A DNA stretch of 64,000 bases, from NCBI GenBank assembly GCA_965263455.1, contig CBDHHN010000004.1, positions 2,790,001 to 2,854,000 of the forward strand. The letters are read 5' to 3'. The notes under the pieces are model-generated. The model was given only the letters and a program-made list of their open reading frames with translations. It had not been told where the DNA came from and ran no database searches. Shown here piece by piece: positions 39,927-53,122 of the stretch; position 1 is the stretch's first letter, and every line of letters starts with the position of its first letter. Both the position numbers and the translations under genes were made by a program. The DNA comes from CADEDH01 sp965263455. GTDB lineage: Bacteria; Actinomycetota; Acidimicrobiia; Acidimicrobiales; SZUA-35.

Positions 39927-41180
39927 CTAGCCGTGGCCGGGAATCTCGTTCCACGGCCCGCCGTCGGCCCGCGGTTCCTTGGGTAACCCGAGGACCTGCT
40001 CGCCCACGATGCCCCGTTGGACCTCGCTGGTCCCGGCGTAGAGGGTGCCGGCTCGGCCGTTGTAGAAGGCGCCGAGCCAGTTGGCGCTGTCGTCGGGGGA
40101 GCCCGGAGGGGCGGCCGAGAACGGGGTGTCGGGGGCCCGGCCCTCGGTGACGAGGGCGTCGGCACCGAGCACGTCGAGGGCCAGTTCGGTCACTTCCTGG
40201 TGGTAGTGGCTCCAGAACAGCTTCCCGACTGACGATTCCGGCCCCGGGGGCAGGCCCTGGAGGAACCGGGTCAGGGCCTGGTAGCCCCGGTACCGCATGA
40301 TCTCGACCTGGGTGTGGGCGTGGGCCAGACGCTGGCGGACCAGCGGGTCGGACGTGGCGCCCCGGTCCTTGGCCAGGGCGATCAGGCGCTGGAGTTCGTC
40401 GGCGAACCGCAGACTGTTGACGGCGGCACCGGCTCCCCGCTCGTTGCCGAGCAGGGCCATGGCCACGGCCCACCCGCCGTCGACCTCGCCCAGCACGTGC
40501 TCTCGGGGACACCGGGCGTCGGTGAAGTAGGTCTCGGTGAAGTGGGAGCCACCGCCTATCATCTCGATGGGGCGGACCTCGACGCCGGGCTGGCGCATGT
40601 CGACGAGCAGGAAGGTGATGCCGCGGTGCTTGCGGGCCGTGGGGTCGGTCCGGGCCAGGACGAAGATGTGGTTGGCCGTGGTCCCGGCCGAGGTCCAGAT
40701 CTTCTGGCCGTTGATGATCCACTCGTCGCCGTCGAGCACGGCCCGGCAACCCAGGTTGCCCAGGTCGCTGCCGGCCGCCGGCTCGCTGTAGCCCTGGCAC
40801 CAGCGGTCCTCGCCCGACAGGATCCGGGGCAGGTAGTGACGCTTCTGCTCCTCGGTGCCGAGTCGCAGCATGGTGTTGCCGAGCATGGTGATGCTCATCG
40901 GGTCGTTGGGGCCGCCTCGGGGCAGCCCGGCCCGCGTCAACTCCTCGGCCAGCACCACGTTCTCCATCGGCGTGAGCCCGCCACCCCCGTACTGCTCCGG
41001 CCACTGCGGAGCCAGGTACCGCTGTTCGTGGAGCTGGGCTCGCCACTGCTCGGTGAAGGCCGCCGCCTCGTCGGTGGGCAGGGCCCCGATGCCGCGCCAA
41101 CCCTCGGGGAGGGCCTGGGCGAAGAAGGCCCGGACCTCGGCCCGGAACTCGTCGGCCTCGGAGGAGTAGGTCAGGTCCAT
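39927..41180 (-). CDS. Acyl-CoA dehydrogenase
   Basis: A 417-residue FAD-dependent acyl-CoA dehydrogenase. The N-terminus is FRAEVRAFFAQALPEGWRGI; the flavin-binding signature is CQGYSEPAAGSDLGNLGCRA, followed by INGQKIWTSAGTTANHIFVL. The C-terminal helical domain ends with TLYAGTSEVQRGIVGEQVLG. The sequence resembles the actinobacterial FadE subfamily with a divergent catalytic base, common in sterol or branched-chain pathways. Electrons could pass via ETF to the EtfD-like protein encoded at 30936. It is the first of three minus-strand genes ending at 36277. Confidence 0.92.
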   Translation of the reverse strand: MDLTYSSEADEFRAEVRAFFAQALPEGWRGIGALPTDEAAAFTEQWRAQLHEQRYLAPQWPEQYGGGGLTPMENVVLAEELTRAGLPRGGPNDPMSITMLGNTMLRLGTEEQKRHYLPRILSGEDRWCQGYSEPAAGSDLGNLGCRAVLDGDEWIINGQKIWTSAGTTANHIFVLARTDPTARKHRGITFLLVDMRQPGVEVRPIEMIGGGSHFTETYFTDARCPREHVLGEVDGGWAVAMALLGNERGAGAAVNSLRFADELQRLIALAKDRGATSDPLVRQRLAHAHTQVEIMRYRGYQALTRFLQGLPPGPESSVGKLFWSHYHQEVTELALDVLGADALVTEGRAPDTPFSAAPPGSPDDSANWLGAFYNGRAGTLYAGTSEVQRGIVGEQVLGLPKEPRADGGPWNEIPGHG

Positions 41181-41269
41181 GGTCGGGGGGTGCTCCTTCG
41201 TGGGGGGGGGTTCGGTGGTCGAGGCGGGTGGATGTGAGGTCAGGGTGGGGTCAGGGGAGCAGGCGGCGT

Positions 41270-43066
41270 TCAGCGGCCGGTGGCGCTCAGGCCCCGCTGC
41301 CAGGCGGCGAAGAGGTCGGTGTAGGCGCCGCCGGCGGCCACAAGCTCGTCGTGGGTGCCCAGCTCCACCAGCCGGCCGCCGTCGACGACGCCGACCCGGT
41401 CGGCCCGCTCGGAGGTGGTGAGGCGGTGGGCGATCACGATCACGGTGCGGTCGGCCATCAGGGCCTCCATGGCCCCCTCGACCAGGGCCTCGGTGCCGGG
41501 GTCGAGGCTGGACGTGGCCTCGTCGAGGACGAGGACGGCGGGGTCGACCATGGCCGCCCGGGCCAGCGACACCAGCTGGCGCTCCCCGGCCGACAGGCGC
41601 GAGCCGCGCTCACGGACGACGGTGTGGATGCCGTCGGGGAGCCGGGAGATCCGATCCCAGGCCCCGATGCGGTTCAGGGCCTCGACCACCTCGTCCTCGC
41701 CGGCCCCGGCCCGGGCCAGGCGGATGTTGTCGGCCACCGTCCCGGCGAACAGGAACCCCTCCTGGGGGACGACCACGATCCGCTCCCGCAGCCCGGCGAT
41801 CGAGGTCTCCCGCAGGTCGACGCCACCGAAGGCGACCCGGCCCTCGGTCGGGTCGTAGAGCCGGGCCATCAGCTTGGCCAGGGTCGACTTGCCGGCCCCG
41901 GTCGGCCCCACCAGGGCCAGGCGCTCGCCCGGGCTGACCTCCAGGTCGACCTCGGACAACACCCGAGGTCCGTCGCCGTAGGCGAACGACACGCCCTCCA
42001 CCGTGAGCGGGCCGTGGGCCGGCAGCGGTTGGGACTCGGTGGGCTCGGCCACCTCGGCCGGGGCGTCGATCACGCCGTACAGCTTGGCCAGCGAGGCGGT
42101 GCCCGACTGCAGCATGTTGAACAGCTGGCTGAGCTGCTGGACCGGCTCGAACAGGTTCGACAGCAGAAGCACGAAGGCGGCCACGGTGCCCAGGGTCATC
42201 CGCCCGTCCCGCACGAGCAGACCGCCGACCCCGACGGCGATGGCCGTGGTGAGCACGCCGCTGAAGTCGACGATGGGCAGGTACCAGGCCGCGACCCGGA
42301 CCGAGCGCATGTGGGACCGGAAGAGCCGCTCGTCGGTCTCGGTGAACCGGCGGGCCTCCACCTCCTCCCGGGCGAAGGCCTGTACCACCCGGACCCCCGA
42401 GAATCCCTCCTGGAGGGCCGACAGGGTGGAGGCGATCTCGTCCCGGACCCGCAGGTAGGCGTCGTTGGAGTCCCGCTGGAACTTGCGCGACGCCGGTACC
42501 AGGACGGGAACGACGACCAGCAGTACCAGGGCGAGTTGCCAGCTGAGCAGGAACAGCAGCACGAGCGACAGGCTGAGCAGGAGTGAGGCCGAGATGAACA
42601 TCAGCAGCCCGTACTGGACCAGCTCGGCCAGGGAGTCGACGTCGGACGTCATGCGGGAGACGATCACGCCGGCCTGGGTCCGGTCGTAGTAGGGCATGGA
42701 CTGGTTGACGATCCGGTCGAAGACCCGGTTGCGCAGGTCGCGCAGGAACCGTTCGCCCACGCGGGCCAGGTTGAGGATGCCCAGGCGGTACGACCCGTAG
42801 GCCACCACCGCCGCCACCAGGTAGCCGAGGACGGCCCGGTCGACCACGGTCCGGTCTCCCTGACGGATGCCCTGGTCGATGGCGGTCCGCACCAGGACCG
42901 GCCCGGCCAGCAGGGCGGTGGTCCACAGCACCAGCAACAACACCGCCACCAGGGCCTGGCGGCGGTAGGGCCCCAGCATGCGGGCCGTGCGCCGGAGGAC
43001 TCGGCCCGTCTCGGCCAGGTCGAGTTGGTCCTCCTCCGAGACCCCGGCCGCCAGCCAGCCCGCCAT
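41270..43066 (-). CDS. ABC exporter half-transporter (consensus ATPase site)
   Basis: A 598-residue type IV ABC exporter half. Six membrane helices lie in residues 30-330 (QALVAVLLLVLWTTALLAGP and so on). The nucleotide-binding domain has Walker A GPTGAGKSTLAKLMARLYDP, Q-loop VVPQEGFLFAGTV, signature LSAGERQLVSLARA and Walker B VLVLDEATSSLDPGTE with the catalytic Glu, then the H-loop IVIAHRLTTSERAD. It overlaps its partner gene by TGATG. Together with the partner it should form a heterodimeric drug or lipid exporter, in which this subunit provides the hydrolytic Walker B Glu. Confidence 0.92.
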   Translation of the reverse strand: MAGWLAAGVSEEDQLDLAETGRVLRRTARMLGPYRRQALVAVLLLVLWTTALLAGPVLVRTAIDQGIRQGDRTVVDRAVLGYLVAAVVAYGSYRLGILNLARVGERFLRDLRNRVFDRIVNQSMPYYDRTQAGVIVSRMTSDVDSLAELVQYGLLMFISASLLLSLSLVLLFLLSWQLALVLLVVVPVLVPASRKFQRDSNDAYLRVRDEIASTLSALQEGFSGVRVVQAFAREEVEARRFTETDERLFRSHMRSVRVAAWYLPIVDFSGVLTTAIAVGVGGLLVRDGRMTLGTVAAFVLLLSNLFEPVQQLSQLFNMLQSGTASLAKLYGVIDAPAEVAEPTESQPLPAHGPLTVEGVSFAYGDGPRVLSEVDLEVSPGERLALVGPTGAGKSTLAKLMARLYDPTEGRVAFGGVDLRETSIAGLRERIVVVPQEGFLFAGTVADNIRLARAGAGEDEVVEALNRIGAWDRISRLPDGIHTVVRERGSRLSAGERQLVSLARAAMVDPAVLVLDEATSSLDPGTEALVEGAMEALMADRTVIVIAHRLTTSERADRVGVVDGGRLVELGTHDELVAAGGAYTDLFAAWQRGLSATGR

Positions 43067-45102
43067 CAGGCGCCGCCTCCCGGTCCATGGTTCGTCTCCA
43101 CCGGCACCTGGTCCGTGGGTTCGGCGGCGGCGGGTGCCGTTTCGACTGCGGCCAGGACCTGGCGGTAGCGGGGGGAGCGGGCCAGCAACTCGGCGTGGGT
43201 GCCCTCGTCGGCCACCCGGCCCCCGTCGAGGAGCAGCACCCGGTCGGCCAGGGCGATGGTGGCCGGTCGGTGGGCGATCACGATCGTGGTTCGGCGGCCC
43301 ACGATCTCGGTCAGGGCGTCGCGGATCTCGTGCTCCTTGGTCGGATCCACGGCTGAGGTGGCGTCGTCCAGGATCAGGACCCGGGGTCGGCCGAGGGCGG
43401 CCCGGGCGATGGCGATGCGCTGCCGCTGGCCGCCCGACAGCGAGTACCCCCGTTCACCCACGACGGTGTCGTAGCCGTCGTCGAGTTCGGTGATGAAGTC
43501 GTGGGCTCCGGCCAGTTGGGCCGCCTCCACGATCGCGGTCCGGTCGGCATCGGGTTGGGCGAAGGCGATGTTGTCGGCGATGGTGGCCCCGAACAGGAAG
43601 GTCTCCTCGAACACCAGCCCGACGGCCGTGCGCAGCTCCTCCAGGCGCACCGTGCTGACGTCGACCCCGTCGATGGTGATCTCGCCCCGATCGAGGTCGT
43701 AGAACCGGGGCAGGAGCCGGGCCACGGTCGACTTGCCCGATCCGGTGGCTCCGACCAGGGCCACCGTCTCCCCGGCGGCGATGTCGAGGTCGAGCCCGTC
43801 GAGGACGGGGCCCGCCCCGTCGCCGAGGGGCGGGCCGGAGGTGGTCCCGGGGTAGGAGAAGGTGACGTTGCGGAAGCGGACACGGCCCGGGCGGTCGAGT
43901 CGGGGGAGGGTGTCGGGCCGTGGCCGGTCGATCACGGCCGACTCGGCTTCCAGCACCGACTGGATCCGCTGGCCGGCGGCCGAGGCCCGCTGGGCGTTGG
44001 CGATGATCATGCCCAGCATCCGCAGGGGCTGGATGAGCATGGCCAGGTAGATGTTGAAGCTGACCAGTTCACCCACGGTCATCTCGCCGTCGAGCACGAG
44101 GCCGCCGCCCCGCCACAGCACGACCACCAGGCCGAGGTTGGGGAGCAGTTCGAGGAGCGGCAGGAACCGGGCCCGGACGGCGGAAGCCCGAAGGGCGGCG
44201 TCGTGGACGTCGTCGGCCTCCACCGCCAGGGCCCCGGCCTGGAGTCGCTCGGCCCCGAACCCCTTGATGACCCGGACCCCGGCCACCGACTCCTCGACCA
44301 CCGAGGCCAGCTGGGCCGACTCGGTCTGGATGGCCATCACCTCGGGATGGAGCCGGCGGCCGAAGCGACGCCCGAGGACGGTCACCAGGGGGAGGAAGGC
44401 CAACGACAGCGCGGCCAGCCCGGCGTTGGTGGTGAACAGCAGGAAGGCCACGACGCTGACGACGGCCAGGTTGCCGGCGGTGACCGGCATCATCGTGAAC
44501 AGGTTCTGGAACTGTTGCAGATCGGTGTTGGCCCGGCTCATCAGATCGCCGGTCTGGATCCGGTCGTGGAAGCCGAAGTGCAGCCGCTGGACGTGGGCGA
44601 AGATCCGGCGCCGCAGTCCGGCCTCGACCTGGCGGGCGGTACGGAAGGCCAGCAGGCGACGGAGGCCGGTGAACACGCCCGAGACCACACCGGCGGCCAC
44701 GATGACCAGCACCCACGGCATCAGGGCCCCGTCACCGTCGATGCCGTCGTCGATGGCCCGCTGGACCAGCCACGGCACCGCCACTCGGCCCGCGGTCCAC
44801 AGGACGGCCACCACCATGCCGCCGGCCAGCCACCAGCGCTGCTCGACCATGACCTGACGGATCAGCCGCCAGCCGCTGCCGTCGGAGCCGGGTGCCCGGG
44901 CCGAACCCGGTCCGGAGGTCGGCGGCGACGAAGACGAAGACGAAGAAGACGAGGACGAGGACGAAGACGAGGAGGACGGCGTCGAGGAGGGTTGGGCGAT
45001 GGGGGCTGCGATTCCAGCAGTTCTATCGCGAGCCTCGAACCGATCGGTAGTCGACGTGACCGCCGCCACCCTACGGAACAGCACCGGCAACAAAGTTGCC
45101 AA
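43066..45102 (-). CDS. ABC exporter half-transporter (degenerate site, Ser-rich N-terminus)
   Basis: A 678-residue ABC exporter half. A cytoplasmic extension of about 75 residues contains 18 consecutive serines (44927-44981 region) before the first helix. The NBD has Walker A GATGSGKSTVARLLPRFYDL, signature LSGGQRQRIAIARAALGRP and Walker B VLILDDATSAVDPTKE, where the catalytic Glu is Asp, then IVIAHRPATIALAD. The Glu-to-Asp change is typical of the degenerate half of heterodimeric exporters. The start is only 128 bp from dnaK, and its 5' end overlaps the HAIR-like site at 45095-45115. Confidence 0.92.
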   Translation of the reverse strand: MATLLPVLFRRVAAVTSTTDRFEARDRTAGIAAPIAQPSSTPSSSSSSSSSSSSSSSSSPPTSGPGSARAPGSDGSGWRLIRQVMVEQRWWLAGGMVVAVLWTAGRVAVPWLVQRAIDDGIDGDGALMPWVLVIVAAGVVSGVFTGLRRLLAFRTARQVEAGLRRRIFAHVQRLHFGFHDRIQTGDLMSRANTDLQQFQNLFTMMPVTAGNLAVVSVVAFLLFTTNAGLAALSLAFLPLVTVLGRRFGRRLHPEVMAIQTESAQLASVVEESVAGVRVIKGFGAERLQAGALAVEADDVHDAALRASAVRARFLPLLELLPNLGLVVVLWRGGGLVLDGEMTVGELVSFNIYLAMLIQPLRMLGMIIANAQRASAAGQRIQSVLEAESAVIDRPRPDTLPRLDRPGRVRFRNVTFSYPGTTSGPPLGDGAGPVLDGLDLDIAAGETVALVGATGSGKSTVARLLPRFYDLDRGEITIDGVDVSTVRLEELRTAVGLVFEETFLFGATIADNIAFAQPDADRTAIVEAAQLAGAHDFITELDDGYDTVVGERGYSLSGGQRQRIAIARAALGRPRVLILDDATSAVDPTKEHEIRDALTEIVGRRTTIVIAHRPATIALADRVLLLDGGRVADEGTHAELLARSPRYRQVLAAVETAPAAAEPTDQVPVETNHGPGGGA

Positions 45103-45115
45103 TCATGCACTCAAC
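45095..45115. promoter_or_regulatory. HAIR-like site upstream of dnaK
   Basis: GTTGCCA-N7-ACTCAAC matches the geometry of the HspR-associated inverted repeat (CTTGAGT-N7-ACTCAAG) and the right half-site closely, but the left half only at four of seven positions. It lies 116 bp before the dnaK ATG and overlaps the start of the divergent ABC gene. A separate perfect inverted repeat GGCAAC-AAA-GTTGCC occupies 45086-45100. HspR is encoded downstream, so regulation by it is plausible. Confidence 0.5.
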
Positions 45116-45230
45116 TATGTATCGTTCGGTCCATAGTCTCGCTACAACTGGGTGACACCACAGGAACGCCAGACGGCGAGGACCGCCACCCGGGCGGTCG
45201 AAACCCCTTCCCAACCAGGAGAAACCTGAG

Positions 45231-47068
<1,838 letters not shown>

Positions 47069-47072
<4 letters not shown>

Positions 47073-47809
47073 GCCCTGCCGGCACGCAGCGGGCGGCCGA
47101 CGACGACCACGGGTCCACCGCCACCGGCGACGACACCGGGGCCGACGTCGAGCCGCCCCCCATCGATGACATCCTGTGGGCCGACGACACCTCGGCCGAC
47201 AACACCTCGGCTGACGGCGCCTCGGCTGACGACGGCGACGCCTCGACCGAGGTGCCGAGCCTCGACGGCATCCCCGGCGCCACCGACGACGACGTCGGTG
47301 AGGCCGAGGACGAGGGCGCCGACGGCGCCACCGGTCCGGTCGAGGCCGGCGGGGACGAGTCGCCCCCCATCTCGGTCGAGGACCTGGTCCAGGATCTGGA
47401 ACGGGTCACGGCCGAGCGGGACCAGTACCTCGACACCTCGCGACGTCTCCAGGCCGAGTTCGAGAACTACCGCAAGGCGGTGGCCAAGCGCGAGGCCGAT
47501 GCCAAGGAGCGGGCCAACGAGAAGCTGGTGGCCGAGATCCTGCCCGTGCTCGACGCCTGTGACGGGGCGGTGGCCAACGGTGCGGCCGATGTGGAGCCGG
47601 TGCGATCGGCCCTCATCGAAACGTTGACCAAGCAGGGCCTCGACCGGATCGACGGTCAGGACGAGGACTTCGATCCCGTTCTGCACGATGCGGTGATGCA
47701 CGAGCCGAGCGACGACGGGGCCGGCCCCGTCGTGGCCGAGGTGATGCGGGCCGGGTACCGGTGGCGGGGACGTGTGGTGCGGCCGGCCATGGTCCGGGTG
47801 CGGGGGTAG
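47069..47809 (+). CDS. grpE: Nucleotide exchange factor GrpE
   Basis: A 246-residue GrpE, cochaperone that releases ADP from DnaK. The family region is residues 110-245: VEDLVQDLERVTAERDQYLD, LQAEFENYRKAVAKREADAK, VAEILPVLDACDGAVANGAA and DPVLHDAVMHEPSDDGAGPV, then YRWRGRVVRPAMVRV. The N-terminal 100 residues are a long acidic disordered extension with short repeats of the ADDTSADNTSADGASADD type, much longer than in E. coli (197 residues total). GTG start overlaps dnaK. Confidence 0.93.
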
Positions 47810-47814
47810 GTTCG

Positions 47815-48951
47815 ATGCCCCAGCACGACTGGCTCGACAAGGACTTCTACAAGACGTTGGGCGTCTCGTCCGATGCCTCGGAGAAGGACCTGAGCAAGGC
47901 CTACAAGAAGCTGGCCCGCCAGTACCATCCCGACGCCAATCCGGGGGACACGGCGGCCGAGGAGCGGTTCAAGGAGATCTCCGAGGCCTACGACGTCCTC
48001 GGGGATTCCGAACGGCGCAAGGAGTACGACGAGGTCCGCCGGTTCGGGGCCTCGGGTCCCTTCCGGGGGGCCGGCGGCGCCGGCGGGCCGGGACCCGGCG
48101 GGTTTCCGTTCGACACCGGCGACATCTCCGATCTGCTCGGCGGCATGTTCGGCGGCGGTGGCCGGGGGCGGCCCGGCGGTGGCGGGGCCGGCGGGCCTCG
48201 CCGGGGCGATGACCTCGAGGCGACGCTCCACCTGAGCTTCGACGAGGCCATCGACGGGGTGACGACGTCGGTCCACCTCACCTCCGACGCCGCCTGTGGC
48301 ACCTGTCGGGGAACCGGCGCCGCCCCGGGCTCCACGCCCCAGACCTGCACCCGGTGCGGGGGGCGGGGCGTCCTCGACGACAATCAGGGCTTCTTCTCCT
48401 TCAGTCAGCCGTGCGATCAGTGCGGCGGCCGAGGCAAGGTCATCGTCGATCCCTGTACCACCTGCCGGGGCAGCGGCATCGAACGCAAGCCCCGCCAGGT
48501 CAAGGTTCGGATCCCGGCCGGTGTCCGGGACGGGCAGCGGATCAAGCTCAAAGGCCGGGGCACGCCGGGTCGCAACGGTGGGCCCACCGGCGACCTCTAC
48601 GTGACGGTGTCGGTGGCGCCGCACCGCCTGTTCGGTCGGCGGGGGGCCAACCTGACGATCGAGGTGCCCGTCACCTTTGCCGAGGCCGCCCTGGGGGCCA
48701 ACGTGAAGGTGCCGACCATGGACGGCGCAACCGTCACCCTGAAGGTGCCGGCCGGTACGTCCTCGGGCAAGACCTTCCGGGTCAAGGGTCGTGGGGTCCA
48801 GAACGCCAAGGGGACCGGCGACCTGCTGGTCACGATGGTGGTCGAGGTGCCGGCGACCCTGACCGACGAGCAACGCCGGGCCGTCGAGGCTCTGGCGGCG
48901 GCAACCCCCGGCTCACCGCGCGATCATCTGACGGAGCCGGTGCAGAGCTGA
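47815..48951 (+). CDS. dnaJ: Chaperone protein DnaJ (Hsp40)
   Basis: A 378-residue type I Hsp40. J-domain DFYKTLGVSSDASEKDLSKA with HPD at residues 38-40. A Gly/Phe-rich region (residues 75-125) precedes four zinc-finger repeats C-x-x-C-x-G-x-G: CGTCRGTGAA, CTRCGGRGVL, CDQCGGRGKV and CTTCRGSGIE. Substrate-binding C-terminal domains follow (LTIEVPVTFAEAALGANVKV, MDGATVTLKVPAGTSSGKTF). ATG 47815 follows grpE by 5 bp, so translation is coupled. It stimulates DnaK ATPase and delivers unfolded substrates. Confidence 0.97.
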   Translation: MPQHDWLDKDFYKTLGVSSDASEKDLSKAYKKLARQYHPDANPGDTAAEERFKEISEAYDVLGDSERRKEYDEVRRFGASGPFRGAGGAGGPGPGGFPFDTGDISDLLGGMFGGGGRGRPGGGGAGGPRRGDDLEATLHLSFDEAIDGVTTSVHLTSDAACGTCRGTGAAPGSTPQTCTRCGGRGVLDDNQGFFSFSQPCDQCGGRGKVIVDPCTTCRGSGIERKPRQVKVRIPAGVRDGQRIKLKGRGTPGRNGGPTGDLYVTVSVAPHRLFGRRGANLTIEVPVTFAEAALGANVKVPTMDGATVTLKVPAGTSSGKTFRVKGRGVQNAKGTGDLLVTMVVEVPATLTDEQRRAVEALAAATPGSPRDHLTEPVQS

Positions 48952-48968
48952 GGGTGGTGTGGTGAGTG

Positions 48969-49355
48969 ATGAACGAGGACCATGACCGGCGGGCCGTCTA
49001 TGTGATCTCGGTGGCGGCGGAGTTGGCGGGCGTGCATCCCCAGACCCTGCGCATCTACGAGCGCAAGGGCCTGGTCATGCCCGCCCGTACCGGTGGCGGC
49101 AGCCGCCGGTACTCCGACGCCGACATCGCCCAGCTGCAGAAGATCCAGGATCTGACCGAGGGTGGTCTCAACCTGGCCGGGGTGAAGCGGGTGCTGGAGT
49201 TGGAGGCCGAGGTGGCCCGCCTCCGCCAGGAGTTGGCCGACATGAAGGCCTCCACGGCCCAGGCCATCGCCGACGTGGAGCGTCAGCACCGCCGCGACCT
49301 CGTCCCGGTGAAGCAGAGCGTCACCGTCTACCAGCGCCGTCGCAAGCGGAGCTGA
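48969..49355 (+). CDS. hspR: Heat-shock regulator HspR (MerR family)
   Basis: A 128-residue MerR-type regulator. Residues 12-75 are the winged HTH: YVISVAAELAGVHPQTLRIY, RKGLVMPARTGGGSRRYSDA, IAQLQKIQDLTEGGLNLAGV. A C-terminal coiled coil (VLELEAEVARLRQELADMKA) mediates dimerisation. This is the canonical last gene of the actinobacterial dnaK operon; HspR with DnaK as corepressor binds HAIR sites before dnaK and clpB. ATG at 48969 is preferred; a GTG immediately upstream at 48966 is possible. Only 17 bp separate it from dnaJ. Confidence 0.95.
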   Translation: MNEDHDRRAVYVISVAAELAGVHPQTLRIYERKGLVMPARTGGGSRRYSDADIAQLQKIQDLTEGGLNLAGVKRVLELEAEVARLRQELADMKASTAQAIADVERQHRRDLVPVKQSVTVYQRRRKRS

Positions 49356-49368
49356 CCGACGGCGCAGC

Positions 49369-49391
49369 CCCGGGCCCGGTGCGGGCCCGGG
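49369..49391 (+). terminator. Terminator after the dnaK operon
   Basis: CCCGGGCCCG (49369-49378) pairs perfectly with CGGGCCCGGG (49382-49391) around a 3-nt loop, followed by TT. It lies 14 bp after the hspR stop and 92 bp before clpB, so clpB needs its own promoter. Confidence 0.8.
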
Positions 49392-49430
49392 TTCGCCGCG
49401 CCCGCAGCCCCAAACTGGAGCATCAGAAAA

Positions 49431-49472
49431 CCTGAGTCGATCCTTGTCAACTTAGGATCCTGTGGATAAACT
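49431..49472 (+). promoter_or_regulatory. clpB promoter with HAIR-like operator
   Basis: CCTGAGT-N7-TGTCAAC (49431-49451) has the spacing of HspR-associated inverted repeats, with the left arm matching CTTGAGT at six of seven positions and the right arm at four. It overlaps a -35 box TTGTCA (49444-49449); TAAACT at 49467-49472 is a fair -10 at 17-bp spacing. A GGAGGG ribosome-binding site follows at 49473-49478. Confidence 0.55.
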
Positions 49473-49482
49473 GGAGGGCACT

Positions 49483-52005
<2,523 letters not shown>

Positions 52006-52074
52006 TCGACCGATCCAACCTCCGGAGTGGGCCCGCGGTCGGGGGGACGGGCAAGCCTGGTACGTTCGGCGCCC

Positions 52075-53094
52075 ATGGTCGCCGGTGTGGTGGAGCGGCT
52101 CCCGTCGCCGACGGTCCGGACCGTGTTCCTGGGTCTGGTCGCCACGGGTGCCGCCATGGTCGTCGCCGTCTCCATCATCGGGCTCCTCGGCCGGTTCTTC
52201 TGGGTCTTCGACCTGGCGAGCCACTATCGGCTCCAATACGCCGGGCTCCTGGCGCTGGCTGCGGTGGCGGCGGCCGCCGCCCGGTCTGTGGCCGTGGCCG
52301 TTCCCGTCGGGCTCGCGTGCCTGGTGCACCTGATCCCGTTGGTGCCCCTGGTCGTCGACTCGACGCAGCCGCCGGGCCCGGGCCCGGAGCTGCGCGTCGT
52401 GCAGTTCAACGCCCGGATCGGCAACCCGGCCGTCGAGGAGGCGGCCGCCTGGCTCAACGAGCAGGAGGCCGACCTCCTGGTGATCCAGGAGGCCGACCAA
52501 GGTTGGGCTCGGGTGCTCGATGATCGCCTCGTCGGTGTCCGCCGCCTCGATTCGGGCCGCAGCACCGTCCGGGAAGACAGCTTCGGCATGGTGGTCTACG
52601 CCGCCGACGGTCTGGACGTGCCCGTGGTGGAGGTGGCCGACGTGACCACCGACTGGTCCGTCCCCATCTACCTGCTCGAGGTCGACCTGGACCGGCCCGA
52701 CGGTTCGACGCTGCAGGTCATCGCCATCCACACCCTGCCCCCGATCAGCAGCGGCCATGCGGAGACCGCCGACCGGCAGTTCGAGTGGGCGGCGGACACC
52801 GTCAACGACCATGACGGACCCCGACTCATCGTCGGCGACCTCAACGCCACCCGGTGGTCGGCCCCGTTCCGTGGCCTGGTCGACCGGACGGGCCTGCGGG
52901 ACTCGGCCGACGGGTTCGGGCTCCGCGGCACCTGGCCGTCGGCCCTGGCCGTGACCGGCATGATCGGTATCGACCACGTGCTGGTGTCGGACGAGATACG
53001 GGTCGACGACCGGCGGGTGGGGCCCGACCTCGGCTCCGATCACCGCCCGGTCGTGGCCGACCTGACCGTCACGATCCCGAGCCCCGGCCCCTAG
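52075..53094 (+). CDS. Membrane-anchored endonuclease/exonuclease/phosphatase-fold protein
   Basis: A 339-residue protein with three N-terminal membrane helices (TVFLGLVATGAAMVVAVSII, YAGLLALAAVAAAAARSVAV, LACLVHLIPLVPLVVDS) followed by an EEP-fold domain. Expected active-site segments are visible: VVQFNARIGN, LLVIQEADQGWAR with Glu, IAIHTLPPI with His, RLIVGDLNATRW with Asp-x-Asn, and LGSDHRPVVADL. The membrane-plus-EEP layout is common in actinobacteria and may act on lipid phosphates or extracellular nucleic acid. Start ATG 52075 is chosen because the first helix follows closely. Confidence 0.87.
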   Translation: MVAGVVERLPSPTVRTVFLGLVATGAAMVVAVSIIGLLGRFFWVFDLASHYRLQYAGLLALAAVAAAAARSVAVAVPVGLACLVHLIPLVPLVVDSTQPPGPGPELRVVQFNARIGNPAVEEAAAWLNEQEADLLVIQEADQGWARVLDDRLVGVRRLDSGRSTVREDSFGMVVYAADGLDVPVVEVADVTTDWSVPIYLLEVDLDRPDGSTLQVIAIHTLPPISSGHAETADRQFEWAADTVNDHDGPRLIVGDLNATRWSAPFRGLVDRTGLRDSADGFGLRGTWPSALAVTGMIGIDHVLVSDEIRVDDRRVGPDLGSDHRPVVADLTVTIPSPGP

Positions 53095-53122
53095 CGGCCG
53101 TCGTCCGGGGCCCGCCCGGCGG

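Noticed and set aside
44927..44981. Repeated GAC/GAA-type stretch on the plus strand
   Set aside because: It is the complement of the polyserine codons in the ABC transporter N-terminus, not a regulatory repeat.
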